This document shows, piece after piece, positions 10,170 to 20,829 of a stretch of DNA of 64,000 bases; position 1 is the first letter of the stretch, and each line of letters begins with the position of its first letter. Position numbers and translations under genes: made by a program. The stretch is from Closterium sp. NIES-65 (taxonomy: Eukaryota > Streptophyta > Zygnematophyceae > Desmidiales > Closteriaceae): assembly GCA_948144175.1 (NCBI GenBank), contig CANXME010002524.1:62001-126000 (forward strand). Reading direction: 5' to 3'. The notes under the pieces were generated by a model. It ran no database searches. It saw only the letters and a list, made by a program, of their open reading frames with translations, and was not told the DNA's origin.

Positions 10170-13110
10170 GGTGGAGCTAGATCTGAGTTTCGATTGAAGG
10201 ATAATAACTGAAAGGAAGGGAGGGAGAAAAGGAGGCCTGGGAGGGCCCTTCTAGTCCTCAGAGGCGATCCGAGTTGGAAACTATCCGCGGGCGAGGAGGG
10301 ACTTCCGCCATTTACACGATCTTAACAAGTCCGCCATGAACTTGAATCGACTCAAGAAGTATGCGCGGGCGAGGAAGTCAACTAACCGACCGGCGAAACC
10401 TTTTTATGTGCTACTTGTTTGCGTGCTAACACACAAGGTACAAGCTCTTGGTGATATAATGATAATAAAGGCGGAAGAATCGATGTCCTTTTTCGCGATT
10501 GCGTCAATCGCGCGCTCGCACTAGAGAACGCGGCAATGATTTAGGAAAACTAATCATGCAGCCGCACTTGTGCTCACCTTGATTACAAAGGGCGTGCGAC
10601 ACATGGTGAAATTACAGCCGCACGGTCGACAGGAACATGATGGGAGAACGTCCGCCATGGATTGGCAACTCGGAAACGCGTCGACGGTCATAGCTAATAG
10701 TAGAGGTCAGGTGGGATTGACAGTCACAACGAAAGACTGAGCTGGAAACCGTAAAATTAACAAGGTTGCTTGATAAAGATTGCGTGACACCTAGCGTAAC
10801 GGAGGAGGCTCAGATGCTAGAACGGAGATGCGACGATGACGAGCGTGGGGCAGGCGTGCACGCTGATGCTCAACCTCCAGCTTATAACTTGTGCTTTGAG
10901 AGTCTCAAGCGCAGCTTTTGACGGCCTTTCAAAAGTAAACGCTGGGCTTCCTTGAGGTGTACGAAAGTTCATTGTCACAACGAGAACCAGACCTATGAAC
11001 CGAAATCTTCGCACTCCACCACTAATTAACTAACTAGGCTGGGCCAAAAACCGCGGACCAAAATCTTCGCAGAAATATATGATGGGGTAGCAGCAGCCAC
11101 TTCAGCCAAACGAAATAGCAGATTTGGCCAGACGCAATTCGAGCCGCGGATAGCTGTTGAGTCATAAGCAGCAGAAACCCCTCTCAACCGATTCTAAAAA
11201 CTACAAACAAACACCCAACCACGTAGTTGCCCAACCTAACCCACACGTCAATCAGGGCGCGTGTCTTTTGCTGTAGACGTTCGGCAAGAAAATTGAGCTT
11301 TTGCAGGTAACCTGTTTCCGCACAATTCGTTAAGTTTTTCGCAAGGGAGTCGTGTGTCTTCAAACTGTGGAAAGGAAGTTGGATACAAACTAAAGTCGAC
11401 CTCGCATGCGGATTTTTACGTTGACGTTATTCCAATCGTGTGTTCTTCTGCACACGCACGAAGATTACCGAGATTCACGACAGTCACGAGGTAAAGCCTA
11501 CAGTGTTACCGAAGCTGTACTCGCGAACGAACAGCTGTACGAATCTAGATAACCTACGAAAATTTAGCGCGACTCGTTATGTAATGTATAAAGTTGAACT
11601 TCGAAAGTCGAATTTTGTTGTTCCATGCGCGACTCGGGCTTGTTAACACTGCTCCTCGACCACCGAAAGTCTAGATAGTCGAGCACAGGTCGACCAAAGT
11701 TATGTGAAAGTTCAACAAAAAAACATGAACTTCAACCAAATTTGCCAAAGACACGCGTCCTTAGGTCCGCCCCTCCAAACCTCAAACTTTCTCTGCACAC
11801 AAATCAAGTCGCGCTCTGCTTTGCGCGCGACATTCTGAACGATTCGTCGGTTTGAAGTTTTCGCGTCGCAAGCGTGTTACAGACATCTATTGTTACCCAA
11901 AAAGAACGAGCTAAGTATTGATTCAAGGGGAGTTAACCGAGGGTTGTTTTCCAATCAAATGATGACTACCGAGCTAACATCTTGGCTGAAACATGTGAGA
12001 TCATATTTGCCCCTCACAATACACAGATGGAGCCAAGTGACAACACGCGCGGCTGCCATGCATATTTTCAATCCATATTCAGCCTTTCCTTGCTAGTTCA
12101 GCCGCCTTTTTCTCCCTGTATCTCATACCCAGGCTAGATTATTAGCCTATTTAGTGATGGAATGAGTCTAAATGTGCAATTTGTGCTACCGGTACCTAAG
12201 TCTGTGAAACCAGCTGCCTCAAAACCAGTCTTGGGACCTTTGACGCACATAGTTGTGAAGAATCAAAATTGGAGCGTGATTGGAGGTGGAGGGGTGCATC
12301 TAACCTAAATGTCGTAACACCTGAATTCTACGAGCTTTAAGGTTCTAGGTTTAGAGACAGGGTAACTAGGAAAGCATGAGGGACGTAAACGTGGGCTAAC
12401 GAGAAAGAGAAAGGAACGAGTCAATAGGCTGGGTGGGAGAACATAGACTCGGAACAATGTATGGAAGAGCAGGCGCGCGCAACATACAGGAGGAGAGACA
12501 GAATACGGGGGGAAACGGAGAGGGGAAAACAGAGGGGGGGAACGGAAAGGGGGGTGCGGGGAGGGCTTGACAGAGAAAGGCGAAAGAGGAGGTGTACCGT
12601 AAGGGGGGGGGGCGGAGAGGGAAAGAGGGAGAGGGGTAGACGGAGGGGGGAAAGCGGGGGAATGAAGAGGGGTGACGTAGACGGGGAGATGAAACAGGGG
12701 AGATTGAGAGGGAAAGGACTAGGATGATGGAGAGAGGCCGAAGGTGGAGGAGAGAACAAGAATACATACATGACGAGTTAGAGAGAGGGGAAAAGCAGGG
12801 TGTGGGTGGGCGAGGCGGGGCAGGTGATACCAGAGAAAGGAGGATTCGGAGGAAGATAACGGCAGGCGACAAGACCAAAAGAAAGAGAAAGTGGACTATG
12901 ATCTGTTTGAGAGAAAGGGTTCAAGTTGGTGCCAGTTGTCCTTAGGACGCCATTGTCACAATGTGTCGAGTAGTTTATCGCATCAAACGGAGTTGGCCAA
13001 CGAACGTAACGATTTTGAGTTACAGCAATGTTAACGAGAACAAGGTACTTCATTAAAAAAATGCGAAGAGCAGAACAAAAAATGCTTCTTATTTTTCTCA
13101 AACAATCTAT
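10170..13110. other. Gene-poor interval, purine-rich block inside
   Basis: No coding or RNA gene could be supported. Base composition is balanced to about 12350. From about 12450 to 12730 the plus strand is strongly purine-rich (GGGGA/GAGAG), which yields long but meaningless open frames on both strands. The last 200 bp or so are the likely 3' UTR side of the ferredoxin gene. Confidence 0.6.
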
Positions 13111-13578
13111 TTACGTCACCAGCTGGAGGCTGAGCAGCTCCTCTTCGGGAATGACGCGGATTTTACAGTCGGACTTCGGGTATGACGCGCACATGAGCGC
13201 GTAGCCCTGCTCCATGACGTCATCGCTCAGCATGCCTTCTGATTGGTCCACCTCACCCGAGATCAGCTTCGCAGGACATGTCATGCACACGCCGAGCTTG
13301 CAGTCGTGAGGGAGATCCAGACCAGCGTCAATCGCGGCGGAAAGAATTGTCTCATCCTCGGGAATCTCGAGAATGTGTGTTTTTCCCTGATGCTCGACCT
13401 CCACCTTATGTGCGTGCACAACAAACCGCCTTCTCCCGCCGTTTGAAGCGCTGAGAGCGTTGGACCGGATCGGCCCGCTGAGGACGCGTGGACAGGCGAC
13501 GAAGTTGGATTTCAGAACTGTGGAGGAGACGAGTCCCGCGACCGGAGTCACGGTCATGTGCAGCCGGCACGCAGCCAT
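13111..13578 (-). CDS. FDC1: Ferredoxin C1-type plastid [2Fe-2S] protein
   Basis: An intronless 155-residue protein; ATG at 13576-13578, TAA at 13111-13113. Residues 1 to about 56 are basic and Ser/Ala-rich without acids, as in a plastid transit peptide. The mature part (57-155) is a plant-type [2Fe-2S] ferredoxin with cluster ligands Cys93, Cys98, Cys101 (CKLGVCMTC) and Cys130 (ALMC). The extended C-terminus containing PEEELLSLQL and the VDQSEGMLSDD loop are hallmarks of FdC1, which differs from photosynthetic ferredoxin by this tail. It is expected to act in the chloroplast stroma as an electron carrier accepting from photosystem I but serving other partners than FNR. It lies 557 bp downstream of RPL15 on the same strand; no shared regulation is implied. 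Confidence 0.9.
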   Translation of the reverse strand: MAACRLHMTVTPVAGLVSSTVLKSNFVACPRVLSGPIRSNALSASNGGRRRFVVHAHKVEVEHQGKTHILEIPEDETILSAAIDAGLDLPHDCKLGVCMTCPAKLISGEVDQSEGMLSDDVMEQGYALMCASYPKSDCKIRVIPEEELLSLQLVT

Positions 13579-14135
13579 GGCGAACGACTATGGATTGCTT
13601 CACGGAACGAGAATCCAGGGACGGAGAGCAATCCACTAAGTTACAATCGTAGGAAGTGCGAGAAAAAAGGGTGAGTGAATTCAACAAAAGTGGAAGCGGT
13701 AGAGGACTCCAGTAACTAGGAGGTCCAGAGTCAGGACATATGCGATGAACGGCATCGCAACATTCTGGGATGGGTAATCCATGGCAAGGTTCAAGGGGCT
13801 GCCAGGGAAGGGCCACGTCATCAGTGGAAAGCCGAGTGGTGTAGCCTCTGTTGGCAGGAACGCAATCCAATTTTACGACGTGGCGCACTCGAGCCACCAA
13901 TGGGAGGCCAAAGGTTTCCGCAAAAGCGCACCACGAAACTTGAGGTGATATATGCTGCTGCGACACCCACAGAGAACAGATTGTAATTGTAGCAATAACA
14001 GACAGCAATCCATGGATTGGATGCCTATGGTAATTTGCATTTCTTTGCAGCTGAGAATCGTGTGAACGAAAGGTGAATCATAGATGAGGGTTAACAACTT
14101 ATAAAAGCGTTTGTTTACACAATGTACCACCACCC
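13579..14135. other. Intergenic region between FDC1 and RPL15
   Basis: It holds the 3' UTR of RPL15 at its right edge and the promoter of FDC1. No further gene or clear TATA element was identified. Confidence 0.6.
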
Positions 14136-17100
14136 TTATGCAGTAACTCCCTTGGAAGCCAGGAATTCAGCCATCTGTGCCTGTCTCTTCTCAGCCAGTG
14201 CAGGGAGGAACTTCTTCCTGCCAGGTACAACCTCGAGTGTGCAACCAGCAGCCTCAAGCTTTTCCCGGGCAGCTTCGCTGAAAGAAGCCGCCTTGATGGT
14301 CACCTTGGTGGAGATCTCGCCATCACCCAAGATCTGAAGGAAAAAAAGACGGAAGAAATGAGGGAAATAAGAGAGATGTTAAGAGATGAGGGTAAAAAGA
14401 GGGATAGCGCAGGATAAGAGGGGCAAAAGAGGAAAGACCAGTGATGAGAGGAGAAAAGCTAGACATCCATTTCCTCCAGAATTCAGGTCCCCCAAACCCA
14501 CATTCTTGGCCAGTGATGGTGGAACAGAAAGGGTCCACCAACACATGCTTAGGCAGCAGCAACGCATCCGTTCCACCATGCCCAAACCTCCCCCACGACC
14601 CCATACCCGCAGAATCGCCCCCCCTAAGTCCTCCATCTTTCATAATACCAGGCTCTACCTTTAAGGAGAGCCTGTGCCTGGTTCACAACCAGACAGGGTT
14701 AGTTAGACCTCCATCCTGGCAAAGAACCGTGTTTAGAGTCGCCCCAAAACACGTCTCTTCCTTCAATGAGAGCCTGTGCCCGGTTCGCAGTCAGACAGGT
14801 TCAGGACTCCATCCCTTACAATGTACTTCACAGAAGCCACCTCGCCTTCCTCCAGCCCCATCTCCTGTCAATCCCCCACAGTCAACAAAAGTCAGCAGTA
14901 GTCAACGCGAGTCAACGCACCTTGAGTGGCAGCCGGCGGTCGCGGCCAGAGGGGTTGAGAATGCCATCCTCAACAAGGCTCTCCAGAGACACCTCCTCGC
15001 CCTCCTCCAACCCCATCTCCTCCAAATCCCCCACGTTCAGCGTCACATACTTGGGCAGACCCGCGCCCATGCCCCCCGCAATGCCCTTCAGCTTGGGGAG
15101 ACGCCTGTACAGGGGCATCTGCCCACCCTCGAACCCGTGCCTCACGCCCGGCCCGGACCTGGACTTCTGCCCGCGCATGCCGAACCCGCAGCTCGCGCCC
15201 TGGCCTGCCGCGTGCCCGCGCCCCTTGCGCTTCTCCTGGCGCCGGGATCCCGGCTGGGGGGCCAGGTTGTTCAGACGGAACCGCTCTGCACGTGGGGGAG
15301 AAAGGGGGAGAAGAGGCAAGATGCGGGGTGGGGGGGGGGGGGGGGGGGGGGAGGAGGAAGGCGGAATGGGCGTGAGCAGGAGCAATAAGGGGCAATGGGA
15401 GTGAGAGGGGAAAGAGCAGGATGGGCGCTGGAGGGAAAGGATGGGGGCGGAGCAGGAGCGGGTAGTGATGAGAGGGTAAGAGCAGGGGAGACGTCGAGAA
15501 AAGATGAGAGGATGAGAGAGAATGAGAGGGGGAGGGAGTGGATGGTTTAGGGCGACGTCAAACACAAATTGCGAGTGGCATCAGAAAGTTATTTTCTCTT
15601 TCAATGAGAGCGAGGCTCTCTAAAGAAGTACGAATACAAATAGTAACAAACGCATCACGCGCCACTGAGAGTGCGAGCTAAAACTAAACGCCTGTTGAAG
15701 CAACAAACAAAAAAATGCCGCAAATAAAGAGACAGATGGCAAATGGAGAGAAAAGAACGAATGGAAGACCATGGATGGAAAGAAAAAGGTAATGGCCCTG
15801 AGGCTTTTGTGTCAACACCAGAACCGAGACATTCGTAGAAAGGGAGAGACGGAAGAACCAGGGAAGCGAGGCCACGGGAGGCAAATCGAGCGGCTCTCAG
15901 AACAAAGCGACAGTAAATCGTCATGCTGAAACGTCAGGGCGTTGGGACTATTTCTGACATCCTAGAGCCGGTGACCAGACAATGGTACGGACACGAGGGG
16001 CGTCGTCAACGAGGGCACGAGGGGAAGGCTGCCGACGGTAGAATCGAGACGAAAAGGACGAACGGAATGAGAGAGGAAAGGGACGACGAGACGGAAGATC
16101 CAGGGAATCGAGACCACGGGAGGTAAATCGAGCGGCTCTCAGTGAAATGCGACAGTAAATCGTCATGCTGAACGTCAGGGCGTTGGGACTATTTTTGACA
16201 TCCTGGAGCCGGTGATTTGACATTTTCAAGTACGGCAACCGACGCTGGAGAATTTCACGGGGAAACGAGAACGCTATTAACGAGGAAGAAGAGGGGAAGC
16301 CTGATGACGGTGGAATGAGACGAAAGGGGCGAACGGAACGAGGGGAAAGGGATGAAGTGAGAACGACGAACGCGACAAGCGACCACGCGCCAAACCGGGG
16401 GAGGAGGTACGAGTGGCTGCACACTTCAGAATCAAGAAACTCGAGCAAATGGAAAGAACTGAGAGTTGGAAGAACCAGGGGAGCGAGAGGACGGGAGGTA
16501 GATTGGGCGGCTTTCAGTGAAATGCGACAGTAAATCGTCATTCTGAACGTCAGGGCGTTGGGACTATTTTTGACATCATCAAGCCGCGATCTGCAACCGC
16601 AATCTCGACACTTCAAATGCTGCTCCCGATCGATATCATTCCCAACCACATCGTTTAAAATCAAGCTCCGTGACGTCTCAAAACTGCTCCCCGTCGGTGT
16701 GAACTCGCGTAAGAAGTGACAGAGAGGTACCAGTTAAATCGCTCGAAATCTTTCTCACGCTGCCTGTCCTGATCCCATCAAGCACCTAAACCCTAGTCGA
16801 TGCTAGTATTGAGGGCTGAAAAAACCCTGAAAACAAGTCTCCAACTGAAACTGAGGCCCGAGATGAGAATCAGCATCTCTTAACAACACTGTTATAGAAG
16901 CTCTCCGGAGAACCTGCCATTTGCTGCCACAAACTGTACACGTACTCTAAAGATACGACTGTCTCAGGTCTCGACGCTAGCTATCAACATCCCTCAGACT
17001 CGCTAAGTTTTCAAAAACGCCTCCGTCAACGGCGCCGTAAATGGTCCCGTCAACGAGTCCGTTGAACGGTTCGCCAAGTCGAGCTGATTAAAGTCATGGC

Positions 17101-17802
17101 TCTGCTCTACAGCAACTCAGTGGTGGAACAGCTACATTACTGCAGCACTGATTCCTAACAGCTGCTCCTTCTACATTACAACCAAGCAAATTTCATGCTT
17201 AAAGGGCTCTTCTTGACAGCTCTCCTGTAAGGAGCTCCTACATCGTCCGTCTAGCCACAACACCTGTTACCGGTTCTTCATACCACTAGCCCTCTGCCTA
17301 AGTGACTTTTGAGTCGACTCAAAAGTCACCTCCTACATCGTCCGTCTAGCCACAGCACCTGTGACCTGTTCTTCATACCACAGGTCCTCTGCCTAGCACA
17401 GCCGCTCACCTCACCTTGCGTGGCGGCGTCGGCGGAGGCCTGCGCGCGCACGGCAACGGCGGAGGGAGTCGCCGTGGCGGCAACTCGGCGGGGAGCGGAG
17501 ATGGCTGCCCCGCGGAAAGAGACGGAGGCGGACGAAGAGAGGGCCTGGAGAAGACGGAAGAGAGACAGATCCAGAATGAGTGAAGGAGAAATATAGATAT
17601 AACGAGAGGAAGAGGTGTTAAATGATTAAACGGGTGAGTGGTCGTGAGGGAAACAATCACATCGAGTGGGAAAAGAGCTGGCGTGTGTTGGTGTTCTGGG
17701 AAATGCCAATGAAGCCTCTACGAAGCTCACATTCTGAGATCTCGACGCAGCGAGCGAGAGGCTGCTCATCTGCGCTTGCGCAGGCGCTAGGAGCGACGCC
17801 AT
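14136..17802 (-). CDS. RPL15: Plastid ribosomal protein uL15c (RPL15), four exons
   Basis: Exons on the minus strand: 17802-17731 (24 codons), 17544-17415 (43 codons plus 1 nt), 15285-14921 (2 nt plus 121 codons) and 14333-14136 (66 codons with TAA). All introns are GT-AG and the phases 0, 1, 0 join cleanly, giving 254 residues. Exons 1-2 encode a Ser/Ala-rich plastid transit peptide. Exon 3 opens with the uL15 signature [15 protein letters not shown], then a Gly/Arg-rich segment [18 protein letters not shown] and the [11 protein letters not shown] block. Exon 4 holds the KLEAAGC...PGRKK end of bacterial-type L15. The protein is part of the 50S subunit of the chloroplast ribosome. Intron 2 is about 2.1 kb and carries repeats. 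Exons 1-2 and the promoter have an inverted duplicate at 48240-49110 that serves a PPR gene. Confidence 0.9.
15331..15351. repeat. G-run
   Basis: Mononucleotide G tract just upstream (on the gene strand) of RPL15 exon 3; on the minus strand it is part of the pyrimidine-rich 3' intron end. Confidence 0.8.
15860..16590. repeat. Three dispersed copies of a ~100-bp repeat in RPL15 intron 2
   Basis: Copies around 15870-15975, 16109-16215 and 16490-16590 share CAGTAAATCGTCAT followed by AACGTCAGGGCGTTGGGACT and TGACATC. They are spaced about 240 and 375 bp apart and diverged by several substitutions. Confidence 0.85.
17235..17396. repeat. Direct repeat flanking a 28-bp palindrome (RPL15 intron 2)
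   Basis: A 66-bp segment (17235-17300) recurs at 17330-17396 with few changes. Exactly between them, 17302-17329, is a perfect 28-bp palindrome whose core is CTTTTGAGTCGACTCAAAAG. Confidence 0.92.
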
Positions 17803-18198
17803 GGCTGGCCCAGAACACAGCTACCTTGAATCGCGGAGAAATAATACCCAAGCACCAAAAGAAAAGGAAAATAGCCTCCTTGAAAACCCTAGAGAGGAGG
17901 GGAGGGTGAGCACAGAGAAGCTAGGAACATGAAGCAGGAGAGGAGTGGGAGTCCCTGCTCGCGAATTCAAGAGTGTGAGGTCGCTGCTCAAACGATTTGT
18001 GAACGAAACGCCCGAATCGAAACTGTGGTCTCGCAATATTTCGCCAGCTGGTTCTCGAATTCTTGCGACCGAATTTCTACTGCCAGTTTGGGGCAGAAAC
18101 TGCCCTGTCACCACCTTCTGGGCTTTGGTGTGATGGGCGAAGACGTGGCGACCCAGGCCTTTCCGGATGACGCTGACGTGGCAGCCAAGTGAAAACAA
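17803..18198 (-). promoter_or_regulatory. RPL15 promoter and 5' leader with telo-box
   Basis: AAACCCTAG at 17884-17892 reads TAGGGTTT on the gene strand, about 85 bp before the ATG. This telo-box is typical of plant ribosomal-protein gene promoters. About 370 bp upstream is CCACGTCAGCGTCATCC. Both are conserved in the duplicated promoter at 48240-48629. Confidence 0.7.
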
Positions 18199-18637
18199 CC
18201 ATTCCCAAGGGTTCAGGGTTCAAATTCGGTAAGCTGAACCGGTAGACTGACATACTGTTCTGTACGTTCACCCATCTTACGAAGTACGTACACTCCAATA
18301 AGCTTTGCGCAATATCTAACCATGCTGGTACCGTATCACCCCGGATAGTACCGCATATGCACTTATAATAAGGATAATTTTTTTAGGGGGGGCGCTTGTA
18401 ATTGAGTCTAGGGCATAAGCGCATGCTCTTAGATAATGACAATCACAAAATAGATTTTCGGAGCACCAAATTGTACATTTACTTCTTTCCATTTCAACAG
18501 AGTCGGAATTTGAACGAGTTGGACACCCCCTTAGGGCATCTCTAGCGCATACGTTTTGGGTAATTTAGTACCTTCTCATATCTCGTAGTTCAAAAAAACA
18601 CGTTGTACCTAAAAACGAATCCAGGGCGGGTCTAGTC
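18199..18637. other. Unassigned host sequence
   Basis: No gene is recognised; moderately AT-rich. The word GGACACCCCCTTA near 18520 recurs near 19083 without other detectable similarity. Confidence 0.5.
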
Positions 18638-18771
18638 TGTCACACGTTATACCTACTATACATGTTTAGGCTGTAGTGGGGTAGCCAATATGGGGTACAA
18701 CCCACTTTAGGGTTTCATATTTGTACCCAACTCTTCCATAGTTCAATCATTCCTGCTGCTAGATTTTAACA
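18638..18771. mobile_element. Solo LTR of a copia element
   Basis: A 134-bp sequence starts TGTCA and ends TAACA. It shares the LTR core GTAGTGGGGTAGCCAAT...GGGTACAACCC with elements B-F. The 5-bp target duplication TAGTC lies at 18633-18637 and 18772-18776. No internal element sequence remains, so the full element was lost by LTR-LTR recombination. Confidence 0.9.
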
Positions 18772-18776
18772 TAGTC

Positions 18777-19730
18777 CATAATGGCTGTGCGTTCCAAAGC
18801 GCAGACACAACCACCCCCCACGCAAATTTCTACCGTGCTTCGATCGTCTCGCAAGAATTCCCACACAAGCGAAAATTATTGTTGTGGGCAGGACGCAATT
18901 CTGTACCCTTGTTCGAGCATACATTGATTCCAGCAACGTGAGTCAGACGACTCGATGTACGTGTAGGGGGCGTGCCATCTCGTGAACAAAAGCTGGTCTT
19001 GTCCAAACTTTCTATAAAAGGCAGTGTTACAACCCGAAATGTGATAACCGAGCGGGTTTATGAGTTGTAAATGAACGCGCTGGACACCCCCTTACTAAAC
19101 TTTCATCCGACGACTAAGGGAAATGGGGAAAGATCAATCAGATTTGGGACTCATTTTGGTACCTTATCTCATGCATGACCAATTTCAGACGAAGTGAGAG
19201 AGAGCTGGGTAAAAATCACATCCAAAGTGCTCAGTTTGTGACCGTCAAGCGCGGTAGCTAAGATGTGCGCGCTGGATTCCGTTGGATTAATTTGGAAGGA
19301 CACATATAGGCGATTGTAGTATCGTTCGGATGACGGAGGCGCTTACCATGCCGCTGTCTGTCTCACTGTCGCATCAGCGTCAGCATAATCAAAACGGATC
19401 TCAGAATCCCTCCGTGACAGCGCGTGCGGCCCGTGCGTCGCCCGTTAGTAGCCCGCGCGACCCGGCGGTAACCCGGCGGTAACCGTGCGTCGCTCCTAAG
19501 ATCCGCACGCGCGGGCCTTTTCGCCACAGCCTCTTCCTCGCTAAGTACCCCAGCAGCGGCGGGAACAAGCTCCCCCAGAAAAGCCTCCTTCAACCAGCTC
19601 CAGTTCCGACTTCGTCTCAAAACGAATTCCAAGACAACAATCCCGGCCAAATCCCCCCTCTCATTTATATGAATTCTCAAAATCCACCTCGCCGGAACCC
19701 TCATCTCATTCTCGGCTCATTCATCACGTC
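18777..19730. other. Unassigned host sequence, left flank of element B
   Basis: No firm gene. A minus-strand frame at 19363-19704 (113 codons) starts with a plausible ATG but has no recognisable domain. Part of it (19424-19463) nearly matches the leader of element B at 20004-20043. Confidence 0.5.
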
Positions 19731-19735
19731 TCAGG

Positions 19736-19870
19736 TGTCAAACTATATATGATTTATAATAAGGTGTAGGCTTTAGCGGGGTAGCCAATGTAGGGTACAA
19801 CCCCTTAGGGTTCTCATCCTTGTACCCAACTCACTCGATAGTCAAACATTCCTAGCTACCTACTCTAACA
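19736..19870 (+). repeat. 5' LTR of element B
   Basis: 135 bp, TGTCA...TAACA; partner at 30234-30368. Confidence 0.95.
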
Positions 19871-19900
19871 TGGTATTAAGAGCAATTGGTCCTTAGGACC
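19871..19900 (+). other. Primer-binding site and leader hairpin, element B
   Basis: TGGTATTAAGAGC abuts the LTR, a diverged form of the initiator-Met site. A perfect hairpin GGTCC-TTA-GGACC follows at 19888-19900. Confidence 0.8.
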
Positions 19901-19979
19901 TTAGGAGCGTTTTTTTTTCGGGCCCACCACCTACCACTTGCGGTTACCGAGCTACTCCGCGCCCTGCACTGCCCTAGCC

Positions 19980-20430
19980 CCGCGCACGTCTCGCTAGGAG
20001 CCCGTGCGGCCCGCGCGTCGCCCGTTAGTAGCCCGCGCGACCCGCTAGTCGCCTCTGCTGGCCCGTGCGCCGCCCGCTAGTAGCCCGCGCGACCCGCTTG
20101 CCGTCCGTGCAGCCCGCGCGCAGCTCCTGCCGGCCCGCGCGCCGCCCGCCAGCAGCCTCGCAGGCCCTGTAGCCGCGTGCGCCGCCTGCTCCTACCGCGG
20201 CTGCCTGCTACGCCCCACGCACCGCTTGTCGCGCTGCCCCGCAGCCCCGTGCGCCGCCCGCCCTGCTGATCTGCCGGCCGCTAGTCGCCCCGTGCGCCGC
20301 CTGCCCTGCTGCCGCGGCTGCCTGCTGCACCTAGGCGTCGCCCGCCCTGCTACTGCAGCCGCCCATTAGGCCCTGCGTGCGGCTCGCCCTGCTGCCCTGC
20401 CGGCCGCCTGTAACCCCATGCGCTGTCTGA
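19980..20430. repeat. GC-rich leader repeats of element B
   Basis: Degenerate tandem words such as CCCGTGCGCCGCCCGC and TAGTAGCCCGCGCGACCC between the primer-binding site and Gag. Confidence 0.7.
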
Positions 20431-20829
20431 AATCCTAGCGTGCTGCTGCACTAGAGTTGCTGCTGCTGCTACTACTTGCTGCAGCTGCTCCCTCTTGCTG
20501 CTGCTGCTCCTCCTTGCTGATGCTACTGCTACTTGCTGCAGCTACTCCTGCCGGCCCCCTGCAGCCCCGTGCGCCACCTGCCCTGCTGCCGCGGCTGCCT
20601 GCTGCGCCCACCCGCCGCCCGCACTGCTGCTGCAGCCACTACTACGCTTCTGCAGCCGCGCTGCACCGCCCGAGCCGCGCTGCAGTGCCAGAGCCGAGCC
20701 GTGCTGCCTAGTTGCTTGGCAGATCGGTTTCTACTGCTGCACTCTACTATTACTGCTGCTAGTGCTAGTGCTGCTGCTACTGCTACTTGCCTGCAATCGC
20801 TCTGCCCTGCTAGTCCCGCGCCAGCAGCT

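Noticed and set aside
12396..12878. 160-codon minus-strand frame rich in Pro/Ser/Leu
   Set aside because: Product of a purine-rich block; no motif, and overlapping frames are equally open.
18520..19096. GGACACCCCCTTA at 18520 and 19083 as ends of a DNA transposon
   Set aside because: Same orientation, no inverted repeat, no target duplication and no coding sequence between.
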